Assembly: GCF_000003605.2 (NCBI RefSeq)
Contig: NW_003116448.1
Coordinates: 592,132-635,388 of the forward strand
Length of the DNA: 43,257 nt
Direction: 5' to 3'
Source of the DNA: Saccoglossus kowalevskii
Taxonomy: Eukaryota; Hemichordata; Enteropneusta; Harrimaniidae
Of this stretch, positions 1 to 11,971 are shown one piece after another (position 1 is the stretch's first letter; each line of letters opens with the position of its first letter). Under the pieces are notes generated by a model, which was given only the letters and a program-made list of their open reading frames with translations, was not told the DNA's origin and did no database searches. The position numbers and the translations under genes were made by a program.

Positions 1-967
1 TCCAACACTCACTTCCAGTTACCCAATTCATTTGTATATACCCCCTCTAGATAACTATAGATGTCCTTAGGAGGGGCATGTACAATTAAACGGGGAGTGC
101 TGGAGGGTAGGGGTAGGGTTAAGGATGGGGGTACAAAAGGAACTCTTTCCTTTAATTTTTTTATTTGATCGCAAAGATAAATTTTCTTTTAATTTTAAAA
201 ACCCTGTGAAATATAGGAAGGAATTACCATATGCAAATGAGTGTTGAAGACTAAATCATAACACTGTTACGAATGTTCCGAGGAATATATTGAATTGAGT
301 TCTGTACTGACCATGACACAGTTTTAGTGACAGACATGAAAACACAATGACGTCACGGTAATCCTGAATCAAATTTTCCCTATCATATCACTTACCGTTG
401 TTGCTTATGGATGTTTCAGTTTTAACCACGTAAAATAGACATAACAGAACCACGGGAAGCAACAGTGTTGTCTTCATCGCATCAACGAAATAAAAGTCGG
501 GATAAAAGCTGCCTTGATTCGACGTCACTTCAACTCCTTGTGAAAAGTAAACACTTCCGGTTGAGCGCGCCCTCTGGTGGCTATTTAATTTTCTTAGGTC
601 ATTTCTATGGTTTCATGCGAAGCTATCGTATGACGTTTCCTCGGACCTTCGGTTGTTATTGTTGTTAATAATAACAGGCGGGGCTGTTAATTTCATTTAT
701 TCAGTTTATTCAAACAGGTAGTCTACACCAAAACATGACTTGAAAACACAGTACGAATTCCAAGCCCGACACGGTTTATATGTATCCATTCTGTGATCCA
801 TTCTACAATATTTAAGTCAGGGCTAAGGATCCAGTCTGGAACGATTTCATTTAAAAGATCCGTTCTCTCTGGTACAACCTTTTTACCCGTGCACACTGCG
901 ACACGGCCAAGGAAGACACCTACTTTTAAGCAAGATTACTAGTATAACATAATACTAGTGACCAGTT
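1..967. promoter_or_regulatory. Upstream region of the FAM221B-like gene
   Basis: No coding exon is recognised here. A palindromic CRE (TGACGTCA) lies at 348-355. An ETS-like site (CTTCCGG on plus) is at 554-560, directly followed by a full match to the CTCF core consensus on the minus strand at 567-580 (CCACCAGAGGGCGC). The CpG-containing stretch around 540-660 looks promoter-like and could serve the plus-strand gene starting at 968 or an unseen minus-strand gene to the left. The small reading frame at 465-668 has no recognisable protein character. Confidence 0.4.
567..580 (-). promoter_or_regulatory. CTCF-like core motif
   Basis: The minus strand reads CCACCAGAGGGCGC, which fits every position of the CTCF core pattern CCASYAGRKGGCRS as known from bilaterians. 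An ETS-type CCGGAAG (minus) ends just upstream. This is a motif match only; occupancy is not shown. Confidence 0.45.
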
Positions 968-3900
968 ATGGACAGATCACGGGGAAAAGGAAAAGCGAGC
1001 AGCAGATCCGGCGGTGCGTCTAGAGGTGCGAGCAGAAGTGATGCCAGCAGCAGCAGAGCTGTTGTGCCACGAGGTAGACAGGACATGGTCGTTACCGGTT
1101 CATCCAGTGGAGGTGCCAGAGGTAGAGGGGGAGAAGTTATGCTGGCTCCGAAAGGTACAATCACGAGTGTCTTTAGTCAAATTTATTATTCTATTTATAA
1201 TAATTATTTTGATGTGCCGGTGTTGGACATTGTGTTTTTTTTTTTATTGTTTTTTTCCAAAATTGATATTTTAGGCTACACAATGAGACCAATCATTCCA
1301 GCTGAAAAGAAAGAATTAGTATCGGTTGCTAGGGCAATGCATAGAGAAAAATTTGGTCCAAGAGTTCAGGAATTATTCAATCCTGAAACTGAAGCAGCTG
1401 TGGAGGCCATCAAATCAGGTAGTTAACATGTGTTTCTGGATATGGAGGCTGACTGTGGAGCCAGACGGTCAGCGAGCATACGTGGCTAATTGCAAATCCA
1501 GACATTTAGCCTATGCAAGTGTCTCTAGCCAACTGTGGAAACGGACAAATGATCTTGTAATTGGATGTGGGATTAAAAGATAAAATGCAAAAAGTAAAAC
1601 TTTTTGCAGCTATAATTACCTAAGAAGTTTAATACAGAAAATGAAAAGAATTAGGGGGGTGGCAACATCATTCCTAAGAATTTGTCTCTGGAGTCATGAA
1701 CTAATTTACATATTCAATTTGATCCCCTCCCACAATTCACTAACTCATTTCCATGATCAAACATCCTGTTGAAATGGTACTACTTTATACTTGCATTTTT
1801 TTAAAGGGTGGTAGTCATAGCGTTGCACATGTGCAACATTTGTGTTGATAAACATTGATTTTCCCACAATCTAATGTGCTCTTCTAATGGAAATCACAAG
1901 TATGAGGTTTGACCTGGGCACGTCTTGAACTAATTACCGCCGATGACTTCTTCCATACATCCCAATCACCTAAAAAATACCTAATTAAAGCTTAGTAACA
2001 TTTCAGTTTGTACTCGTTGATCTCCGCAACAACCAAAGTCTTCCCATCTTTGTTTCTATGAGACCCATATATTTCGTGCATGCGTGGCGCGACGACTACT
2101 GGACGTTTAAACTTATTTCACAAATACCAGTAATCACAAATAATCACAACACTTAGTGAATGAATATTGCATTAACCTCTCCTTTGACACAAACTCACGT
2201 GATCAAAAATCCTGTGGCAGTGGTACTACTTATACTTGCGTTCTTTTAAACTTATTCCAGCAATCGAATCACTGCAATTTCAAGTGTTTTAAACAAATTA
2301 AAATACACCAGACCATTTGTCTTGATGTGGACAATAGCAATAACATTGAGACAAAAAATTCCAGGATAAAATTAAGAGTTAGTTCAACATCAAATGTTTT
2401 TTATAATTAATGGGCAGTCGCAGACACAACATGACATCTGTATAAAATTAAAAGTATGGATAGAGACAATGTTGTACTCTTGTGTCAATTACAGCTGAGG
2501 GTTAGTATTTACAAATATTTATAAATGCATTTACATGTATAAGCTAAAGTACAGGTTTCTGCCATTCACTGTAGTGAGACAATGTCTCATGAATTTGTAA
2601 GTATTTCAAATTGTATCTGCCATCGATGAAGAGCTCTTTTTACAAGACGCTTTGTACACCAATTCAATATGAAGATATTGATCAAAAAGTGACAAAGGAT
2701 GCACCTCTTCTATGGAGTTTTCTAAAAATATAATTTTTTTTTTAAATTATAAAAAATCTAAAAAATACAGTATGATAACAGAAATAAAAAAGATGTTTCA
2801 TATTACATTGATATTATAGCCCCATGACACTGTAATGAATCAATGAACATTGTCAAGTGATTTATGACTAACTTTCTCAAAAATAATTTGTGAAGGTTTC
2901 TTTCTTAAAAATCTTATGATTGTTCACTACAGGTGTCTACATTGGATGGCGTTGTCCAGAATTTAAATGGGACTGCATACGTGTGGGCAGAGATTCAAGA
3001 TGTTTCTGTGGGCATTTATTGTTAGAACATGCACCATACAATGGTAAGAATCAATTGTCCATCTGCCCTCAAGTAGGGAGATATGTATAGTGCAAATTGA
3101 GGCTGAGCTAATATCTTTCTTGTTGGTCTTAAATCTACTGATATTATGGATATTATGCATTATGGTGTTACCTAATTGCAAAGGTTGCTGAAACTTGTTC
3201 AACTTTCTATGCTCTTAAAATAACTCATCGTAATGTACATTACAAATGTTGTCCATGGGTGCGCCACCTATAGAGGCCTGTTTTACAGCATTTTTTGTAG
3301 AAAAGAGTATACAGAGAACACTTTTTTTCTATTTATTGGCTGCTTACATACAGGGTCATCTTTTGAGTTTTTTATGATTACTTAAACACATATATTTTAA
3401 AAACTGGTCTGTTTGCAATCTCAACCCTGCGTATCCAAACTACATACAAATGCAAACCGTCATTATTCTAAAGAGTTTAGAAATTCATAACCAGAAACAT
3501 TTTGTGTGCCACAATGAAATAAGCGTATTCAACAAGATGTGTAGTGACACTCATTTTTTACTTTTTTTTCTGTAAATATTCACGATATTCGGAAAAAAAA
3601 GAAATTTACATGATATACACTAAACTTGTTATACTGTAGAAAAGATATTCACTGAGTTTAATTTTAGCAGATTTAGTGTTGCTGGGATATTTAGTAGGTT
3701 TAAAATTCACTAGATTGTGAAGAAAACAAAATATACTATTTGAACATTCAGTAGGTTTTAATTTAATGACAGTGACAGTTGTACCAAATTAACTGTTAAC
3801 ATACAATTTGTCAATATGTTGGAATTTTTTGCATATGACAGGGCGCAGTACCAGAGTTCCATGCACGCAGGGTGGTTGTTTATGTAAAGCGTTTGCCTTC

Positions 3901-5807
3901 GTACCAGGAAGACCGGAAGATATAGGAGAGTTTTGGCACCAGAAAAGACGAGGATTTGACCGTAGTGCATGGCGTGCAAAATGCCGATGTAAACATACGC
4001 ATGAAGAACATGATCCAAATGGAATGAGGCGATGCAAGGCTGGAGGTAAGTGAGTGAATGAATGAATGAAAGACTGCCCTCATAGTCTAGTTCTGTGTTT
4101 ATGACTAGATCGACCGCGTGAGCTCACATAACGCTTACTTCAATCAAGGATAATTCAGTGTATCTTAGAGCACCTTGATACAATCAATCAAGTTGTCTTA
4201 GAGCACCTTGACACAACCAATCAAGTTGTCTTAGAGCATCTTGACACAACCAATCAAGTGGTCTTAGAGCACCTTGACAAAACCAATCAAGTTGTCTTAG
4301 AGCACCTTGACACAACCAATCAAGTGGTCTTAGAGCACCTTGACACAACCAATCAAGTTGTCTTAGAGCACCTTGACACAACCAATCAAGTGGTCTTAGA
4401 GCACCATGACACAACCAATCAAGTTGTCTTAGAGCACCTTGACACAACCAATCAAGTGGTCTTAGAGCACCTTGACACAACCAATCAAGTGGTCTTAGAG
4501 CACCTTGACACAACCAATCAAGTGGTCTTAGAGCACCTTGACACAACAAATCAAGTGGTCTTAGAGCACCTTGACACAACCAATCAAGTGGTCTTAGAGC
4601 ACCTTGACACAACCAATCAAGTGGTCTTAGAGCACCTTGACACAACCAATCAAGTGGTCTTAGAGCACCTTGACACAACCAATCTAGTGGTCTTAGAGCA
4701 CCTTGACACAACCAATCAAGTGGTCTTAGAGCACCTTGACACAACCAATCAAGTGGTCTTAGAGCACCTCAACACAACCAATCAAGTTGTCTTAGAGCAC
4801 CTTGACACAACCAATCAAATGAACAAATTCTTTATCTTTCACCAATTATCATATTCTCCTACATAATAACGTGAAGCAGTTTCAGTATAAACATCCCCAT
4901 AAATGAATAAAGTACCTTAGTAACTATAAAAGCAACATGTTCATTAGTGTCCCATGCAACATATACAATGCATATAAAAAAATATATTCTTTATTTTTAC
5001 AAAATTTGCATCACACTCAACAGTGGCACATTAACATATCGCTTGCTGTTCAATTTGTCTCTCCATTCAGTCAGGGGATGTGTTAAACTAAATATATACT
5101 AAATGTCACATGACATTTGAAAAATAAATTATTAATTTTCAAAATGGCAATTATAGTTGCCTTTATTTCAAACACTGGAATTTTAAAATATCATTTGAAC
5201 TTCAACTAACAGTTTCACAGAATTGTGTAAATCTGATTGGTTGTTTTATTCTCATTGTAGGGTGTAGATGCAGTGTCTTTGATTCTCCTTTTGTATGTGC
5301 AGCATGTGATAGACATTACGAGGATCATGAAACAGTGTTTGAAACTGAAGATGAACGTCATAGAAATGGAATCCCATATGGTAAGTCAGTAGGAAGTGAC
5401 TGTGAAATACTTTATTTTAGCTGGAATTAATTTTCGCTGAAAAAACTTTTTGGGTGATCGCCACTGCCCTTTAAGTGTTTCAATGGATCACAAAACACCT
5501 AGTATATGCTAGTAGTTGTGTAAAATCATTAAATGAATTATATGAAAGTGAACAAAATATAATAATGTCAGTTACAGATTATAATAGTTGGAAATTACGT
5601 ATACTTGCAGGTGAAGACTATCTACCGTTTGCCGAGATGCCAGAATTACGTAATATGGCTTTGACAGGACACGATGATAATCCTGGTATTTACAGTGCAT
5701 TAGTAGAAGGGGAAGGCAGCATACCTAGAAATCAGCGAGCCATCACCCAGGATACACCGTACCGACCTGCGCCATCTGGATCATCATTCAAACCTTCATA
5801 TGACTGA
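968..5807 (+). CDS. FAM221B: FAM221B-like protein (320 aa, six coding exons)
   Basis: Exons 968-1154, 1275-1418, 2933-3043, 3842-4045, 5261-5380 and 5611-5807 join with consistent phase 1 at every GT-AG intron and give 320 residues. The N-terminus (1-62) is Arg/Ser/Gly-rich. The next exon (GYTMRPIIPAEKKELV) and the following blocks (GWRCPEFKWDC; GRPEDIGEFW; CRCKHTHEEH) follow the FAM221 family pattern and resemble FAM221B more than FAM221A. Cys/His clusters recur at residues 134-143 (CFCGHLLLEH), 195-204 (CRCKHTHEEH) and 217-238 (CRC...CAACDRHYEDH), which suggests metal binding, although the family's biochemical role is not established. Human FAM221B is longer (about 400 aa), mainly because of its N-terminal tail. 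The start at 968 is the first ATG of the open exon. A poly-A signal AATAAA lies at 6079-6084. Confidence 0.9.
1865..2080 (+). repeat. Dispersed repeat, copy in FAM221B intron 2
   Basis: Shares AAGTATGAGGTTTGACCTGGG, CAATCACCTAAAAAA and CATCTTTGTTTC blocks, in order, with 29525-29690. Class unknown. Confidence 0.6.
4157..4820. repeat. 33-bp minisatellite in FAM221B intron 4
   Basis: About 20 tandem copies of a 33-bp unit (core CTTAGAGCACCTTGACACAA) lie between exons 4 and 5. The period is a multiple of three and the unit lacks stops in some frames, so it produces long artificial open frames on both strands. Units carry either GTTGTC or GTGGTC at one position: the two types alternate in the left part and GTGGTC becomes uniform to the right. 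Confidence 0.95.
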
Positions 5808-7575
5808 ATATGTCATCCATATGAAAGTATAATATGGTATCACCTCTCTTTTTCACCCAATCAAGTAGTATGTCTTTTTTTGGATTAATTTATATTAGGT
5901 GTTCCACAACAAAACCTGTATGAATAATAGTACGCTCATCCAATGTTCTGGGAGAAATTCACTGCATATGAACTCAAGTTCCATATTACATTTCAAAGGA
6001 ATATTGAGTAGAATACAAAAACACAGAGTACACTTACAAATTTGTGCTTGTTTTTTGTAAACTATTGTCATGATACACAATAAAGAAGTGGAAAACAAGT
6101 ATTATGCAGATTAGCTAATTAATATGCAAAGAATTATCAGTAATCCAACTACAGAAATAGTATGTGTGCACCAACCAAGTTTCCATCCATTTGAAGAAAC
6201 GTTTCGGATATAAACAAATTACAGTAGTTACTTAGTATGCTAATGTTTGAAAATTACTGATTCTCGTATGCCTGAGACATGTACAGTATATGCATGTACT
6301 CAATTTCAGGTAAATTACTTACAGAATAAATTCCAAGGCTAATTAGCTAATTAATATGAATAAATTAATTAGAATTTACCAAGTTTCAACATACTTGTGA
6401 AAATAATTGTGAATGTACACAAAAAAACATAAAAATTTGTTTATTATTCAAATTACCATGCATATATTTGTACCAATATCTAATCAGATCTTAAGTTCTC
6501 CATAAAGTATCTATTTTCTAAATTGCATTCCAATCCATCCTTGGGTTCTTGACAGTGGCGGATCCAGAGGGGGGGCCAAGGGGACCATGGCCCCCTCCAA
6601 ACGCATGAAAATGCATCTGGATTACGCATAGCATCGTCCGAATCGCACGGTCCCGTGTATTCGACCTATAGGCCTGGACCCCCCCCCAATACATTTTGCT
6701 GGATCCGCCCCTAATTCTTGAGATATTGATGGAATAATATTTGACACAGAGACACAGACATTACCTCAGATTTGTGCTTTTCACCCAGAGCCAAAAATAC
6801 ATGGTGAATAGGCCTCTTTGGTAAACCAATACCAATTATCCTGTGTAGTCATAATTATTTTCACAATCTCCTGATCTACGATTCATTGAGCCAAATTTGG
6901 ATGAAGTGTCATTATAAGCCTTTTTGTTGATATTTACAATACTGTGATGAAACAGAATGCTGTCTGTATAATTTCATTCAATTGGTTGTATTTGAATTTG
7001 TGTAAATAAACAATAGATTTCACCCACTCATGTATACCTAACTATATATTCTCTGTCAATGTATACATGGCATTTTATTACTTCATGTCTACACAGACTT
7101 TTATTTAATGTATTCACTGGTAATAAAAATGTTATCTGTATTAATCATGTTGATTTTTTATCTTTCACATATACTATATACACCCGCAATACAAAATGAG
7201 TGATAAACAAAATTCTCCTAATCCAAGCATTTTATTTATATTTTTCTTGTTCCATTTTATAAGTATCGGTATTAAGTTTCAGTTCTGGCAAAAAAGTAGG
7301 AGAAACTAGACTTGTTTGCATGAAAGCAGTCCTTTTTGTTTTAATTCTCGTACAATTTTGTTTTTCTTTTCTTTATCAAATTTGTTTGTTCTGTAATTTT
7401 CCCTCTAACTTATGGGTTATATGCAAATTACCGGTAATAGAAGCCAAGCTTAAAGGTGTGAATATTATAAATTAGTATCATAGTATCCAAATTTTCATGA
7501 CAAAGTTTTAATGGTGATGCCTAACATTGTATGGTCAATATTTGAAAGATGAATTCAATGTTTATTGTTTAAATG
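5808..7575. other. Convergent 3' intergenic region
   Basis: AT-rich sequence between the 3' ends of the FAM221B-like gene (plus) and the DUF1761-like gene B (minus). It holds a poly-A signal at 6079-6084 (plus), a TTTATT at 7561-7566 that reads AATAAA on minus just after the gene B stop, and the hAT-like MITE at 6553-6713. No further coding sequence is seen. Confidence 0.5.
6553..6713 (+). mobile_element. hAT-like MITE, copy 1 (161 bp)
   Basis: The left end is CAGTGGCGGATCCAG and the right end is its near-perfect inverted repeat (13 of 15 bases). The flanks are GTTCTTGA at 6545-6552 and ATTCTTGA at 6714-6721, an 8-bp target duplication with one mismatch. An 8-bp duplication and CA-G ends fit hAT elements. 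A second copy lies inverted at 17389-17547. There is no coding capacity. Confidence 0.75.
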
Positions 7576-9370
7576 TTAAAATCGCATTTTCTTAAGTTTC
7601 CCTTTTGCTGCTAACAGGACAAGTACCATGACGGCTATGCGAATCATATTGCGTATGATATTGAATGACGTCTTGCTGAACTCCAGTGATGTACTCAGCA
7701 GGGATACATTTAACACAGTTACTCCACCAATTACACTCAGCAATATACGTCCAGCACCACTGAAAGCAAAACCAGAATCAACTTTAAAGGATCACAATCT
7801 GCAATGCTATGCAACAAGCTATTGTAATGTGTGGAGCCAGGAAAAAAAGACCATGTAGTCAGACCTGTTGTTTATTCAGAACTGCATATCTAGGGGAATT
7901 TCCAGCTATTAAATCATAAGCCTAGCTAGCTTGGTCCATAATCATCCTGTGTAACATTAACATGTGGTTTCTAGTTTATTATAAATTCATTATTAGTCTA
8001 CAGGTATTATTACCTTGTGCGTTTTAATTGACAATCAGTACCCATACTGACTAACAAATTTGCAGCTACTTGCCCCCCCCCCCAAAAAAAAAAACAAAAA
8101 AAACAGCTATAATAGATATAATAGTACTATTCTGTGCATGATAATATGATCCATTTTGGTAAAGAACGATGTAGATAGACGATCCGATTTCATTTAATTG
8201 CATTTGTCAATGTACATCATTTCTAATTACAGATCAGCTACCTAGTCTGTCTGCAAGTCACATTTACGATAGATCTCCTAGGAAATCAACTCGTTAGAAC
8301 TTGTGTTACAGGCTACTTTCTAGTAAGGTTCACTTTCCAGTGGTTGACTTGCAGCTTAGTACATGTACTCAGTTATCAAGTCACTACAGAACACTTGTGA
8401 AGGCAACTTTGAGGTTTTCTTTGATGTAATGTTCCTTGGGATTCAGATGCGATGTCGATTGTTCAACATGTAATATTTCAACAACACTTTTAAAAGAACA
8501 AATTTCATAACATAATCATGCTTACACAATGAGCAGTGGCACATAAACTAGTAGATTGGAATGAAAGTTCATTCATCGGGTTATAAATGACTTTTTTCTT
8601 TATGAATTGATCTTAAGAAACAATAATTACCGGGTATATATATTTTTATTTACTGATTTTCAAACGAGAACAAATCTATGCGATAGTATACTTGTACATT
8701 GAATACTTGTTTTCAACAACAACAACAACAAAACTGCTGGGTGATATGGATAGTTCAGGGCACATTACATAATCCTGGATGCTTACATAATAAAACATGA
8801 TGCATCAACAGAAATCACATTTGGAATATCATTTTATTTCCTTTGATGTTTATTGCAGTTGCCTTTCCCTGTATTCCCTAGTGTACAGTATTACCTAATA
8901 GGTAAAATAAAGTTAGGGACGATCTCATATTCAAACACTTGGGTCAAACCGGGGTTAACCCAAACCGCTAAAATAAACTCCAATGGTTTCAAAGTCTAGA
9001 CAATAGACAGTGAGTCCCAGGATGGTCGCATGAATTTTCATAAAAACAGTGGTTCAAATCATTCTTTTTCACACCTTAGGTGACATACACCAACAAATGG
9101 AATTAAAACCTGTGTGTTTAATAAATAAGTTTCTCACCTGATTGTCAACAAAAATGGAAGTATATACTCCAACACCCATGCTATTCCGCAGTCAAAGCAG
9201 AACACTATCAATTTTGACAAAGTTATTCTTTCATCATACATTGCCTGATCATCATTGGCACCTATGAACTTCAGAAATGCGCTGGTCAGCGGTCTGGATG
9301 CATACCACGAGACGACATGGCTGGAAGTACTTGCTAATAACACAGATAAAATTGCCATATTCCAAGCAGT
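7576..9370 (-). CDS. DUF1761-like small membrane protein, paralogue B (134 aa)
   Basis: Coding exons are 9358-9138 and 7759-7576 on the minus strand (221 and 184 bp, phase-2 GT-AG intron). The ATG at 9358 is preceded by an AG acceptor at 9371-9372, so a 5' non-coding exon is expected; a strong donor (AAG|GTAAGC) at 9971 is a candidate. The protein has four hydrophobic stretches. It lines up with paralogue A at 12998-13728: WYASRP for WYSP, then an Ile/Val-rich third segment, then IIRNMIRIAVMVLVLL for FNTVRLAVMTFVML. The intron sits at the same phase and position in both. DUF1761 proteins are short multi-pass membrane proteins of unknown activity. Divergence is high, so function may differ from A. 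The plus-strand open frame at 7628-7858 is the antisense shadow of the second exon. Confidence 0.7.
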
Positions 9371-9973
9371 CTGTAATTAGGTTGTCAAAGTATTCATGAA
9401 TATTTTCACTGAGAATTCATGGCCTATGCATACACTGTATAGATACGATTGCTATAAATTAAATCAGATTTATTTCTTTTTCACCTGTATGCAATATATA
9501 TACCTACTGTCAAATATTTTAGCTGAAGACATTTTGGATATTTTGTATAAAATCTATTTTCACTAATGTTTGACGAGTTGAATGTAAAATACGAAAAAAA
9601 GTGGATTTAAATTTTTCATCCTGAAGCGAAAATACCATAAATAAATTCTCAGTAAAAATAAAAGTACTTTACAGTATAGCCCTAGGTAAGGTAATGAGCA
9701 CATGAACTTGTGACAAAAATACATCACCATGGCGAGATCAAAAACATGATAAATGTCACATCTATGTCAAAATAATTAAACATTTATTTCCCAATGAACA
9801 ATACCTTGTGCACTGCAAAACAAAGCTTTGCTGGTTTTTTGCAGGTACTAAACTTTGCAGGTTCTGCACAAGCTCAGTTGATATGTACACTACACAGATT
9901 GGGTTCAATGATGTGGAGAAAAGCTAGAATGAAAAGAAGTAACCTCTGTTTTCCCCAAGAGTTTGCTTACCTT

Positions 9974-11500
9974 TATGAATGGTAAAGAAAAAAACAACTT
10001 CAGATTACAGGTGCAGAGTCCGAATACTAAGGTCAGTTGAGGTCATCTAGGACAACATACATGTGCTTGGGCAATCTATGTCAACGAAGCTTTTCAACCA
10101 ATGGTTGGTATTGATTGAAGTGAGCAAAACAGTTTTACCGGTAATATTCACTGCATTCAATAGAAACCAGTGGTTATCACAGTTTGTTTAACTCATATTT
10201 TGTGCAAAAATAATTACCAGTAGAGGACCATATATTTTTATCTAGGTTTTGAACAAAGGAATAAAATATAAATATATTATAAAAGTCAAATAAATCCAAG
10301 TATAAAAGCCAACAAGTTTAAAGCAGGGGGAGTCGTCACCTACGCATGCGCGCCAGGTGGCCATAGCGCGTCATTGTTTACAAACAAGCGTCTACCTATT
10401 TGCGTTCTTAGCGAGTGTTATTATCATCGCTTGGAACTCAATTCCCACGCGTGCGCAGATGACAACCCTCCTGCTTCAACCTTTTCACCACCAGACTTTC
10501 CCGCCTAAATTTTTCTGTCCTTTTTTTCTTATATTCTTCAATATTTTTGGAAATGAACCCTAATTTTGGAGCCAACAGACAAAATTTGCGTCAATTTTCA
10601 ATTTTTAACAAAAAAATTAGACTATTTTTGTTTCAATCGTCTGAAGGAAAGTGTAGTTTATAAACAGGAGTGTATTGTGAATTTGTGATGAAAAAAGGAA
10701 ACTGGTGGTGAAATAGTTGGACAAAATGACATGAAAGTCGTCACAGGGCTTTGGTATACTGAGGGCACACAATTTCAAAGCGGACTAATTGATATGATGA
10801 ACATATTGAAGGGTGGCAAGGCATTCAGATTAAGCATCAAGGCAACTGCCGCTATGGCCTCTGTGAATTTAAGCTCTGTCTCTGCATGTTTAGGATTGCA
10901 GAGTAATTTTCAACATTTCATGATTTCCATGGACTTGCGAAATTTAAAAACAATACAGCTGACATACAAAACACGGACAAACTTTTGCCATCAATTCACA
11001 GATAATGATTTTTTTGTCGTAAATGGTGAGCAAAATAAACAGATTAGGGCACACACTTCAAAAGAGGGGGTGGGTATAAAGAATCTGCTGTTCATCGCAG
11101 TTACAATCAGATAATCAATTTACAAATTTATAATAATAAGAAGGAAACATCCAGACTTTATAGTTAGCATGAAAATGTTGCTCACTATTTGATTATGGGA
11201 AGCAAACTGAATTTTCTGATCATTAATCGACTTCAACACCAAATCATGGATTTGACTCCAATATTGCATGTCTTACCATATTTGCTTTATTAGTAGCACA
11301 TGTGCTTAAATGAAAGTGGCGTGTTCATGGCCAAAGAAATAATATATAAATGATTTAGTATACAAATCATATACAGCAATTCCAGACCCATATTTGACGC
11401 TGAAGTAGTGCTAGATGTTACTTACTACAATAGGTTACACACTTTGTTTTCACATTTACATAAGTTGTAACTAGAAATATAAACAACGGCTGCAAATCAG
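9974..11500. other. Non-coding stretch with a CpG/NRF1 promoter-like core
   Basis: Mostly AT-rich. A CpG-rich core at 10335-10470 has NRF1-type sites at 10343-10352 (CGCATGCGCG) and 10448-10457 (CGCGTGCGCA). It could drive paralogue B on minus through the candidate 5' exon ending at 9971. The open frame at 10731-11114 is low-complexity in protein character and was not recognised. Confidence 0.4.
10343..10457. promoter_or_regulatory. Putative CpG promoter with two NRF1-like sites
   Basis: Two near-consensus NRF1 motifs about 105 bp apart sit in the only CpG-dense segment of the surrounding 3 kb. By position and orientation it may be the promoter of the minus-strand DUF1761-like gene B. Confidence 0.4.
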
Positions 11501-11663
11501 AGGAATGATTGACAGACATTGCCCACAATGTTTTCTATTTTTGCTACAAAGTCAGGTACACCTAGACTTTGAAGCACGTCTGTCTTTCATTCATCTTTGG
11601 TCAGTCATCGTGTTGATTGCGTGTCCACAAATAGGCATTTGTCCAAGATGTTTAAGCACCACA

Positions 11664-11971
11664 ATGGAGAAGCAAGGAGTCAAAAAACCAGTTGAAGTGA
11701 GAACAAGAGTTGTCGATTTGTATTTTCGTGGACTGTCATTCGCTGAGATTGGAGATCGAAATGGTGTTTCAAAGCAGACAGCTCATAATATCGTCAAGCG
11801 GTTTGTTATCACCGAGAGTATACTGCCAGGAAACTGACGTTATAGACTATGTCCAATATTATAAAACATTGTGACCGCACATTTATGGACGGGAAATTCG
11901 ACAAAAACTACTTATGTATGGCAGCAACCCTCCCTGGACGTGTGATCGTGTGTTGCCAGCTTTTTAAAGCA
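11664..11971 (+). pseudogene. Decayed paired-domain (Pax/transposase-like) reading frame
   Basis: The frame from 11664 to 11834 reads as the first helix-turn-helix half of a paired domain (VVDLYFRGLSFAEIGDRNGV, then VSKQTAHNIVKRF and ITESILPG). After a stop at 11835 the similarity continues in the next frame from 11839 (VIDYVQYYKT, then after a TGA YGREIRQKLLMYG, which resembles the second, RED-type half). One frameshift and at least two stops break it. It has no introns and no conserved downstream domain, so a decayed mobile-element or orphan paired-like gene is more likely than a functional Pax gene. Confidence 0.6.

Noticed and set aside
4184-4866. Long open frames on both strands encoding an 11-residue repeat protein
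   Set aside because: They are produced by the 33-bp intronic minisatellite, whose period is a multiple of three; there is no start context or conserved flank.
7628-7858. 76-aa plus-strand gene
   Set aside because: It is antisense to the terminal exon of DUF1761-like gene B, which has family similarity and matching splice phase.
10731-11114. 127-aa protein
   Set aside because: No recognised motif, AT-rich codons and no splice or homology support.
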